Counted from the stretch's first letter, positions 1-5,288 are shown. The stretch is DNA of 6,736 nt from Lachnospiraceae bacterium UBA3632 (GCA_002373975.1 DFKZ01000110.1:1137-7872); one strand, 5' to 3'. Numbers and translations are program-made. The notes: generated from the sequence alone by a model not told the origin.

Positions 1-326
1 CAGTTCATCATGCCGCCGTATGCCAGATTGAAGAAAGACACCCTTCCTATTATCACATCCGAATCCTTAAGTGTTATCCACAAGGGCACGAGACGGCCGT
101 CCTTGAAAGACATGGCATCGAATTCGAGATAACCCTTCTGCATGCTGTCCGTAAAGTACGCATCGTCATGTGTCTGGGAGAATTCCTGATGGAAGTCCCT
201 GTTGCGCCTGAGATAGTCTCCTACCCTGTGGGCTTCACTCTTCTTAAGAACGGATAACCTGAGCCTGTCCGTCGTAAGGGACAGCAGTGAGTATCTGGGT
301 TTTGCCGTTTCGATATCGTAGAACAT
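1..326 (-). CDS. GNAT-family N-acetyltransferase, RimJ/RimL-like, 3' part outside window
   Basis: This is the first 108 codons of a gene that continues past the left edge. The reading frame is open from an ATG at 324-326 to position 1. The start of the protein has the typical RimJ/RimL-type opening, T-D-R-L-R-L at residues 19-24, a helical stretch with R-N-R-D-F at 41-45, and a beta-strand pair L-W-I-T-L then I-I-G-R-V-S at about 82-97. In this family these lead into the acetyl-CoA binding loop, which lies outside the window. Family members transfer acetyl from acetyl-CoA to ribosomal protein N-termini or other amines; the substrate here cannot be told. The start lies 16 bp after the stop of the diguanylate cyclase gene on the same strand, so the two are probably co-transcribed. 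No good Shine-Dalgarno is visible, so the start is reasonable but not proven. Confidence 0.75.
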   Translation of the reverse strand, partial: MFYDIETAKPRYSLLSLTTDRLRLSVLKKSEAHRVGDYLRRNRDFHQEFSQTHDDAYFTDSMQKGYLEFDAMSFKDGRLVPLWITLKDSDVIIGRVSFFNLAYGGMMN

Positions 327-342
327 TAGAAGAAGCCTGATG

Positions 343-2034
343 TTACCTGAGGCCTATGCCGTGTTTCTTGTGCAGTTCCTGCTTCATCTGATACATGCGT
401 TCATCTGCACGCTTGTACACAGTATTGAAATCAGGATCTTCTCCTGCGTGGAACTCCGATGCACCGAATGACAGCGAGATATTGTTGATATCGTGCGGAT
501 CCTTATCTAACTCCTTAAGGTGTTCGCCGAAATCATAGATCAGCTTCTGTCTTATCCTGAAGTCATGCTCGGTGAGGATGACAACGAACTCATCTCCGCC
601 TATCCTGAATACGGAACTGAGCGGGAAGTGTTCGCAGATAACGTGTGCAGCCCTTGTTATGGCATCATCGCCGGCACTGTGGCCGTACTTGTCATTTGTA
701 ACCTTGAGATAGTTGAGATCGCACATTACAACTGCAAATCTCGCAACACCGTCCCTGATCTGCTCATCGATACTCTCGACCGTGCTGTTGAATGCGGATT
801 TGTTCTTTACCTTGGTCATCTGGTCAACGAAAGCCTTGGTCTCCATATCGACGGTATAAGTCTTGAGGCTGTTGACGACGGTCTTGATGCTTCTGGTAAG
901 GTCTGCAACCTCATCATGGGAATCGACATCAGGTATCTGTACACGCAAATCGCCGTTGGCGATCCTGTGAGATGCATCCGTAAGCTCACGCAGCGACCTG
1001 GTTAGACGGCTGGAATAATAGTAAGACACACCTACCGTCACGATACAGCTGATAATTCCGATGGCAAAGATCCACGTCAGCAGAACTCCCCTTGACGAGA
1101 AGGCCACAGCGTAATCCGCTTCGATTACAAGCTTCATGCCGTTCTCCAGCGTCGCGAAAACCATCGCCTTGTCCTCACCGTTATACCTGTACCTGATGAC
1201 ATACTTATCGGAAGTCGCCTGTGTCATCTTATTAGCATTCTCGGTAACCGTAACATCTTTATCCCCATGCGCATCATCACCTTCATCATAGAAACCGAGG
1301 TGATAATGAACAGTACCGTCATTGTTCTTGAGATAAGATACTCCGGTATCCATCACCGTAAATCCGCTAACATATTTGATCAGCTTATCGAAGTCCATAT
1401 CGATACCTACAACACCGACAAGGACATCATCGATATAGACAGGAAGAACATATGAGATTACCAGCATATCGCTCTTCGGGCTGAAGTAAGGATCGAGCCA
1501 TACCGCTGACTGTTTCTCGATCGGCTGATAGAACCAGGCATTCTCACTCTCGGAGAACTTAAGGACATCAGTCACCTCTGCGGCCGCAAGTGTTCCGTCT
1601 TCAGATTTGCAATAATAGAATCCCTGTGTTCCGTCACCGGTAAGTTCGGGATTAAAAGTCATATAGCATGCCACAACATCATTATTGTTGCCTGCTACCG
1701 TTACAAAATACTGCTCAATGTACTGCTGGAAACTTTCTCTGACAGACGGATCTGATATCTCGTATGCCGAACCCAGTTGGCCCGACACATAGGCGTCTAC
1801 GCCTTTCGCAGCATCTTCAACACGGCAGAGCTTGTTATCTACCTGGAGAGCATACTGTCTTACCATAAGGTTAAGGTTCTGAGATGCATCATCGTCAAGC
1901 ATCTTGCCGAGCACAGAATAACACAGGCTGCCCAAAGTCGCGAACAATACAACCACCATTACCAGAATGATGCCGACGAACTTTATCTTAAGTGATATGC
2001 CGCGATTCTTGATTCCCACAATATTCCATCTCAA
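343..2034 (-). CDS. Membrane diguanylate cyclase: dCACHE sensor, HAMP, GGDEF
   Basis: Likely makes cyclic di-GMP from two GTP at the inner face of the membrane in response to an extracellular signal. Domain order in 563 residues: short cytoplasmic N-terminus; TM helix about 17-42; extracellular double-Cache domain about 45-315 with the core W-L-D-P-Y-F (179-184), a P-V segment and G-I-D-M-D-F (210-215); TM helix about 317-339; HAMP about 340-393; GGDEF domain about 400-560. The catalytic domain has D439, N447, D456, an intact G-G-D-E-F at 479-483 and the closing A-D-E-R-M-Y (543-548), so it should be active. The inhibitory RxxD I-site expected just before GGDEF is absent: the matching residues 470-473 are F-P-L-S. 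The open frame begins with TTG at 2034; a GTG at 2019 follows a weak GAGATGG and is an equally possible start. The GNAT gene follows after 16 bp. Confidence 0.9.
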   Translation of the reverse strand: MRWNIVGIKNRGISLKIKFVGIILVMVVVLFATLGSLCYSVLGKMLDDDASQNLNLMVRQYALQVDNKLCRVEDAAKGVDAYVSGQLGSAYEISDPSVRESFQQYIEQYFVTVAGNNNDVVACYMTFNPELTGDGTQGFYYCKSEDGTLAAAEVTDVLKFSESENAWFYQPIEKQSAVWLDPYFSPKSDMLVISYVLPVYIDDVLVGVVGIDMDFDKLIKYVSGFTVMDTGVSYLKNNDGTVHYHLGFYDEGDDAHGDKDVTVTENANKMTQATSDKYVIRYRYNGEDKAMVFATLENGMKLVIEADYAVAFSSRGVLLTWIFAIGIISCIVTVGVSYYYSSRLTRSLRELTDASHRIANGDLRVQIPDVDSHDEVADLTRSIKTVVNSLKTYTVDMETKAFVDQMTKVKNKSAFNSTVESIDEQIRDGVARFAVVMCDLNYLKVTNDKYGHSAGDDAITRAAHVICEHFPLSSVFRIGGDEFVVILTEHDFRIRQKLIYDFGEHLKELDKDPHDINNISLSFGASEFHAGEDPDFNTVYKRADERMYQMKQELHKKHGIGLR

Positions 2035-2100
2035 TTATTTGATAGTATTATGTTACCCTTAAATCTTTTTTGACACAACATCAGAGATTTTGAGCATGGC

Positions 2101-2119
2101 TGTCACCAAATTGTCCCCA
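2101..2119 (+). promoter_or_regulatory. Degraded arm-type box pair outside the left att
   Basis: TGTCACCA at 2101 and TTGTCCCCA at 2111-2119, with the TGTC cores 11 bp apart, copy the box pair at 4861-4879 but with one change in the first box. It sits on the chromosomal side of the left junction, about 70 bp upstream of the diguanylate cyclase gene. It is probably a remnant of integrase sites from an earlier insertion. Confidence 0.4.
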
Positions 2120-2162
2120 TTTACCAAATTTAAGAGAATTCGGCATAATTCCGAGAAACGAA

Positions 2163-2194
2163 AAGTCCCGCCAAACGCAATGCTGGCGGGACTT
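2163..2194 (-). terminator. Duplicated copy of the tRNA operon terminator hairpin
   Basis: An 11-bp stem, AAGTCCCGCCA at 2163-2173 with its complement at 2184-2194, and a 10-base loop. Read on the minus strand, the stem is followed by a T-run interrupted by C at 2160, so the U-tract is shorter than in the copy at 4925-4956. In its present place it lies downstream of the element's cargo genes, which read leftwards, and upstream of the diguanylate cyclase gene, so it may keep cargo transcription from entering that gene. Confidence 0.65.
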
Positions 2195-2201
2195 GTATGT
2201 T

Positions 2202-2246
2202 TGGTGGCTCACTGGAGGCTCGAACTCCAGACCCCTTGATTAAAAG
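2202..2246 (-). pseudogene. tRNA-Lys 3' fragment left by integration
   Basis: These 45 bases are identical to the 3' part of the intact tRNA-Lys at 4964-5039, from base 32 (start of the anticodon loop) through the T arm and acceptor strand to the encoded CCA. The 5' half is missing and is replaced by unrelated element sequence from 2247 on. It cannot form a tRNA. It is the usual scar of tyrosine-recombinase insertion into a tRNA gene. Confidence 0.92.
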
Positions 2247-2364
2247 ACACAGCCTGAAGCATTCTCATGTCTACTCAATTTCACGCAAACGCATGATTCA
2301 TAAGGCTTTCAGCAGGTTCAGTTTGCTATATCTATTCGTAACTTCACTTAAGTGTTTGACTGAA

Positions 2365-2384
2365 TTGTCCCCAAATTGTCCCCA
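2365..2384 (+). promoter_or_regulatory. Putative integrase arm-type sites, left arm
   Basis: Two direct copies of TTGTCCCCA (2365-2373 and 2376-2384) spaced 11 bp start to start, about one helical turn. The same pair occurs in the same orientation at the other end of the element. The left pair starts 118 bp inside the core end. Tyrosine integrases with an N-terminal arm-binding domain bind such short direct repeats at both sides of the core. The remaining parts of 2247-2530 show no gene. Confidence 0.55.
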
Positions 2385-2530
2385 TAACAATGGTGAATCG
2401 CTATCTAATAAAACAGATCATTACTCAAGTCAGCAGATTAATGATATCCTTGCCATTATCTCTTCTAGGTGCATATGGCATTATAAAACCTGTATACCTT
2501 TTTCACCGCAGTCCAGCATTCTAGTGATGA

Positions 2531-3007
2531 TTAACAATCAGATTCCTTTAGAGGCACATATACAGTATCTTCATCTGGAACATATGGCATATACTCACGA
2601 TCATAGATTTTTAGAATAGTCTTTCCATAATCATTATAGTATCTAATGGCAGAGATTAACAATGTGCCCAATACTATTATAAATACTAGTAAAACATTAA
2701 TAATTGTTCTCTTAGTACTCAAATTAAGAACATACTTATTAATGAAATACAATAGTAACGCGATTCCAAATGGAATAATAAACAATATGAAAGGAAAGCC
2801 ATCTAAGCTGTGGTCATAACCGCTTACGACAATCAGATCTTGTTCTTTCTTTTCTGCAAGCAAAGCCAAATAACTATCTGGGTTTGTAATAGACAAGGCT
2901 TGGTTGACAACAATGCAAACTACGAAAACCGAAACTAGCGTAATTGCAATCGACAGAAACACAGAAACTATTCTTTTTATTCTATCCGTGGTATCTGGGT
3001 ATTTCAT
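2531..3007 (-). CDS. Element cargo: 158-residue membrane protein of unknown function
   Basis: I do not recognise a family. The protein has three predicted membrane helices, about residues 13-38, 71-90 and 101-121. A loop of about 30 residues (40-70) lies between the first two, and a 37-residue tail at the end is rich in Tyr, Asp and Pro. The ATG at 3005-3007 follows the stop of the 37-residue upstream gene by 10 bp, with AGGAG overlapping that stop codon, so the two are likely translated as a pair from one message. Codon and base use are AT-rich and unlike the flanking diguanylate cyclase and argJ genes, as expected for imported cargo. No catalytic motif is visible; roles such as immunity, exclusion or partner of the small peptide would be guesses. 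The duplicated terminator at 2163-2194 is the first good hairpin downstream. Confidence 0.7.
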   Translation of the reverse strand: MKYPDTTDRIKRIVSVFLSIAITLVSVFVVCIVVNQALSITNPDSYLALLAEKKEQDLIVVSGYDHSLDGFPFILFIIPFGIALLLYFINKYVLNLSTKRTIINVLLVFIIVLGTLLISAIRYYNDYGKTILKIYDREYMPYVPDEDTVYVPLKESDC

Positions 3008-3017
3008 AATTCATCTC

Positions 3018-3131
3018 CTAATCATTCAAACACTTATTCAACACAGGATCAGCAATAGATTCAAGAGGCAGACAAGCAAAAACAATGGCTAAGGAGATAA
3101 TGCTGCAAAGCAATTTGAACGATCTTTTCAT
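3018..3131 (-). CDS. Small exported-type peptide, 37 residues, element cargo
   Basis: A short frame with ATG at 3129-3131, stop TAG at 3018-3020, and a Shine-Dalgarno-like GGGGTG at 3138-3143, six bases before the start. The product has a classic signal-peptide layout: positively charged start M-K-R-S-F-K, a hydrophobic core from about residue 7 to 23, and a polar end D-P-V-L-N-K-C-L-N-D. V-F-A-C at 17-20 resembles a loose lipobox, and A27 offers an alternative signal-peptidase site; which applies is unclear. The 158-residue membrane protein starts 10 bp later. A good promoter lies about 60 bp upstream. Its function is unknown. A small secreted signal or lipoprotein paired with a membrane partner is possible, as is a degraded remnant of a longer gene. 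Confidence 0.5.
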   Translation of the reverse strand: MKRSFKLLCSIISLAIVFACLPLESIADPVLNKCLND

Positions 3132-3186
3132 AGATTTCACCCCGTAAGAAGAACAACAAAGTGACAAATTTTCTTTAGATAATGCA

Positions 3187-3215
3187 ATTTTATTACGGAA
3201 AGATATTCAATTCAA
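3187..3215 (-). promoter_or_regulatory. Putative promoter of the two cargo genes
   Basis: On the minus strand TTGAAT (3210-3215) is followed by a 17-bp spacer and TAAAAT (3187-3192). Transcription would start near 3180, leaving a leader of about 50 bases before the small-peptide start at 3131. Confidence 0.5.
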
Positions 3216-3298
3216 GCGCCAGTTCAATTGTTTTTCTTTCATTAATTGCTCAGTTTTCAAACCCGATATTTTTCGATTGTTCCTCTTTTTCCACGTCT

Positions 3299-3470
3299 TA
3301 TACCCAGGCCGATGCATTGGATACGGACTTTGAAGCCTGTTTGTACCCAAGATTTTCAGAAAGCCCGATTTTTATACCCACTTTTTCAACTTGTCTTTTC
3401 TTCCACAAATGTATTAACCACACGGCTCTGCCGGGTGTTGTAAGACGAGTGGTACAAGCATTTGTACCCA
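3299..3470. repeat. Four T(A/G)TACCCA boxes in the cargo-integrase divergent region
   Basis: Boxes lie at 3299-3306 (TATACCCA), 3342-3349 (TGTACCCA), 3373-3380 (TATACCCA) and 3463-3470 (TGTACCCA), all in the same orientation. The last is one arm of a palindrome, GGTACAA (3451-3457) and TTGTACC (3462-3468) around GCAT. They lie in the 550-bp gene-free region between the divergent cargo and integrase genes. They are plausible binding sites for a repressor, excisionase-like factor or host protein. I find no convincing gene in 3216-3650 on either strand. Confidence 0.4.
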
Positions 3471-3552
3471 CTCCTTTATCCTGCTTATTTTTCGTCCTCA
3501 AAAACAGCCCTTTTTCGAGCCTGATACAGACCGCAAAACTTGACACGCAAGT

Positions 3553-3558
3553 TATAAT
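3553..3558 (+). promoter_or_regulatory. Possible -10 element for the integrase gene
   Basis: A perfect TATAAT lies about 125 bp before the integrase start. There is no matching -35 at 16-18 bp; a TTGACA at 3540-3545 is only 7 bp away, too close for sigma-70-type use. If used, the promoter may need an activator, and it would give a leader of about 120 bases. Confidence 0.25.
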
Positions 3559-3652
3559 TTAGGTAGGGCTAATCCACGATTTTCGAGAAATCAGTTTTAT
3601 TCCTACTTTGTTATTTGCTCACAGTTATTTCTCATCACAGCTTAGATGTTTC

Positions 3653-3676
3653 TTAGCCCAAATCATCCTTGGGAGG
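3653..3676 (+). promoter_or_regulatory. Integrase ribosome binding site with possible masking hairpin
   Basis: GGAGG at 3672-3676 stands seven bases before the ATG at 3684. CCCAA (3657-3661) can pair with TTGGG (3669-3673), covering the first part of this site. An upstream GGGCTAA (3566-3572) is complementary to TTAGCCC (3653-3659), which overlaps the CCCAA arm, so the two pairings exclude each other. The ribosome binding site is firm; the switch is inference. Confidence 0.45.
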
Positions 3677-3683
3677 AATCACT

Positions 3684-4853
3684 ATGAACATCGAGAAACG
3701 CGGTAAGAGTTTCAGGATAACAATCTGCCTCGGATTTGACAGAAACAGAAAACGTATAAGGGAGAAGTACACCTTTAACCCACCCCCTAACTTATCTGCC
3801 CGTCAAGCCGAACAGGCAGCATACAAATATGGCATAGAACTTGAGAATAAATTGAAACGCGGTGGCTCCGTCAAATATGAATCTCTGTCATTTAACCAAT
3901 TCGCCGAGATTTATTTCAAAGAACACGCACCAACCTTAAAAGAATACACAGCCGTTCAGTATAAAGACATATATGAGAAGAGAATAAAACCATACTTCGG
4001 CAACATGCGGATCAAGAACATTACCGCTCTGGATGTTAGACAATGGGTTTCCTCTTTGGAACGTTCACCAGGAAGCAACGGAAAAGGGGAAATATCAGAC
4101 AACACAAAAGGCGTTTTCTTCCGAACATTATCCTCCATGTTAGGAGTCGCGGTCAGATGGGATATCATCGATGACAATCCGTGTCGCAAAGTTAAAACAC
4201 CCAGGAGCAAGAAAACAGCCGTTAAGGCATTACAACAAGAAGACTTTGATAAACTGTTCGCAAAGATAGATTCATACAGAGACAAGAGAGCCGTCATCAC
4301 AATATATCTCATAGCATTAACAGGAATCCGTGAGGGCGAAGCAGCCGGACTCAAATGGCAAGACATAGATTTCGAGAATAAAGTGATTCATATAGAGCGT
4401 GAAGCATTGTATATCCCTCAAAAAGGCGTCAGGGTCACTTCACCAAAGTCCGAGAACAGTATCAGAGATATTTTCATATCCGATCTCTTGCTCGAGAAGC
4501 TGAAGCTATATAAAGTTAATCAAGAGAAAGATATCTCCGATATCGGAGATTACTATCAAGACGATAACTATATCATCGCAGACTACGACGGATCCCCGGT
4601 ACATGCATCAACCATCAGGAAATGGTTAAAGGCAGTCTGCAAACATTGTAACGTGCCCTACGTAACCGTACATGGTCTCCGTCACACATACGCAAGTCTT
4701 CTAATTGCCAATGGAGTCGATGTAAGAACTGCAGCAGCACAACTCGGACACAGTTCCCCTTCACTCACAATGAACGTTTATGCAAACCCTCAAAATGAAG
4801 CCAAGAGACGTGCCGGAAATCTTATCGCAGACATCGCTAAAGGGAAAAAGTAA
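3684..4853 (+). CDS. int: Tyrosine recombinase / phage-type integrase
   Basis: Full-length integrase of 389 residues that should insert the element at the tRNA-Lys 3' half. The open frame extends to a TTG at 3669, but the ATG at 3684 with GGAGG seven bases upstream is the better start and is used for numbering. The first 60 residues, basic and beta-rich, fit an arm-type DNA-binding domain. About 67-150 form the SAM-like core-binding domain. About 180-380 are the catalytic domain, with all active-site residues: R216 (T-G-I-R-E-G-E), K255 (S-P-K-S-E-N-S), H330 and R333 (H-G-L-R-H-T), H356 (L-G-H-S-S) and the nucleophile Y366 (N-V-Y-A-N-P). The stop is 8 bp from the right att repeat, the normal position next to the tRNA target. 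It converges on the tRNA operon. No frameshift is seen, so the enzyme looks functional. Confidence 0.95.
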   Translation: MNIEKRGKSFRITICLGFDRNRKRIREKYTFNPPPNLSARQAEQAAYKYGIELENKLKRGGSVKYESLSFNQFAEIYFKEHAPTLKEYTAVQYKDIYEKRIKPYFGNMRIKNITALDVRQWVSSLERSPGSNGKGEISDNTKGVFFRTLSSMLGVAVRWDIIDDNPCRKVKTPRSKKTAVKALQQEDFDKLFAKIDSYRDKRAVITIYLIALTGIREGEAAGLKWQDIDFENKVIHIEREALYIPQKGVRVTSPKSENSIRDIFISDLLLEKLKLYKVNQEKDISDIGDYYQDDNYIIADYDGSPVHASTIRKWLKAVCKHCNVPYVTVHGLRHTYASLLIANGVDVRTAAAQLGHSSPSLTMNVYANPQNEAKRRAGNLIADIAKGKK

Positions 4854-4860
4854 AATAGAC

Positions 4861-4879
4861 TGTCCCCAAATTGTCCCCA
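4861..4879 (+). promoter_or_regulatory. Putative integrase arm-type sites, right arm
   Basis: TGTCCCCA at 4861-4868 and TTGTCCCCA at 4871-4879, with TGTC cores 11 bp apart, repeat the pair found at 2365-2384 in the same orientation. They begin 8 bp after the integrase stop and lie about 122 bp from the anticodon-loop core, close to the 118 bp on the left side. Confidence 0.55.
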
Positions 4880-4924
4880 TTTTTACCAGATTTAAGAGAA
4901 TTCGGCATAATTCCGAGAAACAAA

Positions 4925-4956
4925 AAGTCCCGCCAAACGCAATGCTGGCGGGACTT
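4925..4956 (-). terminator. Rho-independent terminator of the tRNA operon
   Basis: An 11-bp GC-rich stem (4925-4935 with 4946-4956, core GTCCCGCC) and a 10-base loop are followed on the minus strand by a T-run and then GTTTC. It begins 7 bp after the CCA end of tRNA-Lys. On the plus strand there is no U-tract, so it should not efficiently stop integrase transcription entering the tRNA genes antisense. Confidence 0.85.
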
Positions 4957-4963
4957 GTATGTT

Positions 4964-5039
4964 TGGTGGCTCACTGGAGGCTCGAACTCCAGACCCCTTG
5001 ATTAAAAGTCAAGTGCTCTACCGACTGAGCTAGTGAACC
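4964..5039 (-). tRNA. tRNA-Lys (UUU), insertion target of the element
   Basis: Complete 76-base tRNA with encoded CCA. The acceptor arm GGTTCAC pairs with GTGAGCC, with one G-U. The anticodon stem CTTGA/TCAAG encloses the loop CTTTTAA with anticodon TTT at 5004-5006. The T loop reads TTCGAGC. It is the last of three tRNAs in the operon, only 3 bp from tRNA-Gln. Its 3' half from base 32 on is duplicated at 2202-2246 and marks the integration site. Confidence 0.97.
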
Positions 5040-5042
5040 ATA

Positions 5043-5116
5043 TGGCTGGGGTGGTAGGATTTGAACCTGCGATGCGGGAGTCAAAGACCCGTGCCTTACC
5101 CCTTGGCTACACCCCA
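5043..5116 (-). tRNA. tRNA-Gln (UUG)
   Basis: Complete 74-base tRNA with encoded CCA. The acceptor TGGGGTG pairs with CACCCCA, the usual weak first pair of tRNA-Gln, and the discriminator base is G. The anticodon loop CTTTGAC gives TTG. The closing pair of the anticodon stem next to the loop is a T-T mismatch. It lies between tRNA-His and tRNA-Lys, 3 bp from the latter. Confidence 0.95.
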
Positions 5117-5132
5117 GTGTAAAGGAGCATAA

Positions 5133-5243
5133 GCGCCGGAAAACTTAATTGGGGTGGGATATGGGATTCGAACCCATGATATCTAGTGCCACAAACTAGC
5201 GCTCTAACCAACTGAACTAATCCCACCATAGCTTTTCCGGCGC
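5133..5243 (-). repeat. 11-bp inverted repeat enclosing tRNA-His
   Basis: GCGCCGGAAAA at 5133-5143 and TTTTCCGGCGC at 5233-5243 are perfect complements, one in the trailer and one in the leader of tRNA-His. In the primary transcript they could form a stem that closes around the tRNA. The leader arm lies right at the expected transcript start. Confidence 0.7.
5150..5227 (-). tRNA. tRNA-His (GUG)
   Basis: Complete tRNA with encoded CCA. The acceptor GTGGGAT pairs with ATCCCAC, the discriminator is C73, and an extra G precedes base 1 at 5227, the G-1 identity element of tRNA-His. The anticodon stem CTAGT/ACTAG encloses the loop TTGTGGC with anticodon GTG. It is the first gene of the operon, starting about 20 bp after the -10 box. 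Confidence 0.96.
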
Positions 5244-5249
5244 CTTGAA

Positions 5250-5278
5250 ATTATATAGTTTGCTTAATTTTAAGTCAA
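5250..5278 (-). promoter_or_regulatory. Promoter of the His-Gln-Lys tRNA operon
   Basis: On the minus strand TTGACT (5273-5278) and a perfect TATAAT (5250-5255) are separated by 17 bp, a strong housekeeping-type promoter. The start site would be near 5243-5246, just before tRNA-His. Confidence 0.85.
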
Positions 5279-5288
5279 GACATATTAT
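5260..5288 (+). promoter_or_regulatory. Putative argJ promoter, overlapping the tRNA promoter
   Basis: TTGCTT (5260-5265), a 17-bp spacer and TATTAT (5283-5288) point toward argJ. They overlap the -35 half of the divergent tRNA promoter. Transcription would start near 5295, giving a leader of about 45 bases. No clear ArgR palindrome is seen. Confidence 0.5.

Larger units (their letters stand above)
2101..2246. repeat. Left attachment-site repeat (att copy on the diguanylate cyclase side)
   Basis: This stretch matches 4861-5008. Positions 2161-2246 are identical to 4923-5008 (86 bp). The part 2101-2160 matches with three substitutions (2105, 2127, 2160) and two fewer T in the run after position 2120. 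The match ends at 2246, which is the first base of the tRNA-Lys anticodon loop; beyond it the sequence belongs to the element. The copy holds the tRNA 3' half, the tRNA terminator hairpin and a degraded pair of TTGTCCCCA-type boxes. I read it as one att junction of the integrated element. If strand exchange was in the anticodon loop, most of this copy is original chromosomal sequence. Confidence 0.85.
2247..5008. mobile_element. Small tRNA-Lys-integrated genetic element (2762 bp)
   Basis: The element lies between two direct repeats that share the tRNA-Lys 3' half. It carries its own tyrosine recombinase at the tRNA-proximal end and two AT-rich minus-strand cargo genes. Because the right repeat copy restores the complete tRNA-Lys and its terminator, integration leaves the tRNA usable. 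No excisionase, replication initiator, relaxase, or phage structural or packaging gene is visible, so it resembles a minimal mobilised island or a deletion remnant rather than a self-transmissible element. Its cargo is clearly more AT-rich than the flanking signalling and argJ genes, in keeping with transfer. Boundaries are set at the point where repeat identity stops; the true crossover can lie anywhere in the 86-bp identity, most likely at the anticodon loop. Confidence 0.85.
4861..5008. repeat. Right attachment-site repeat (att copy at the intact tRNA-Lys)
   Basis: Partner of 2101-2246. Identity is perfect over 4923-5008 and about 97 percent over the whole. It stops at 5008, which is base 32 of tRNA-Lys. 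The stretch from the integrase end to the anticodon loop is probably brought in by the element and rebuilds the tRNA 3' half together with its terminator. Confidence 0.85.

Noticed and set aside
520..1005. Plus-strand frame of 161 codons within the diguanylate cyclase gene
   Set aside because: It is a shadow of the GGDEF and HAMP coding region; the minus-strand protein has clear domains and catalytic motifs.
2197..2619. Plus-strand frame of 140 codons covering the tRNA-Lys fragment
   Set aside because: It reads antisense through the tRNA remnant and the end of the cargo membrane protein gene. It has no ribosome site and no recognisable protein features.
3540..3558. TTGACA and TATAAT before the integrase as a complete promoter
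   Set aside because: The two boxes are only 7 bp apart, far from the 16-18 bp needed, so only the -10 box is kept, at low confidence.
3182..3562. Plus-strand frame of 126 codons in the divergent region, and a minus-strand frame of 82 codons opposite it
   Set aside because: The composition is Phe/Ser-rich low-complexity on one strand, and neither has a ribosome site or a family signature. The region fits a regulatory spacer better.
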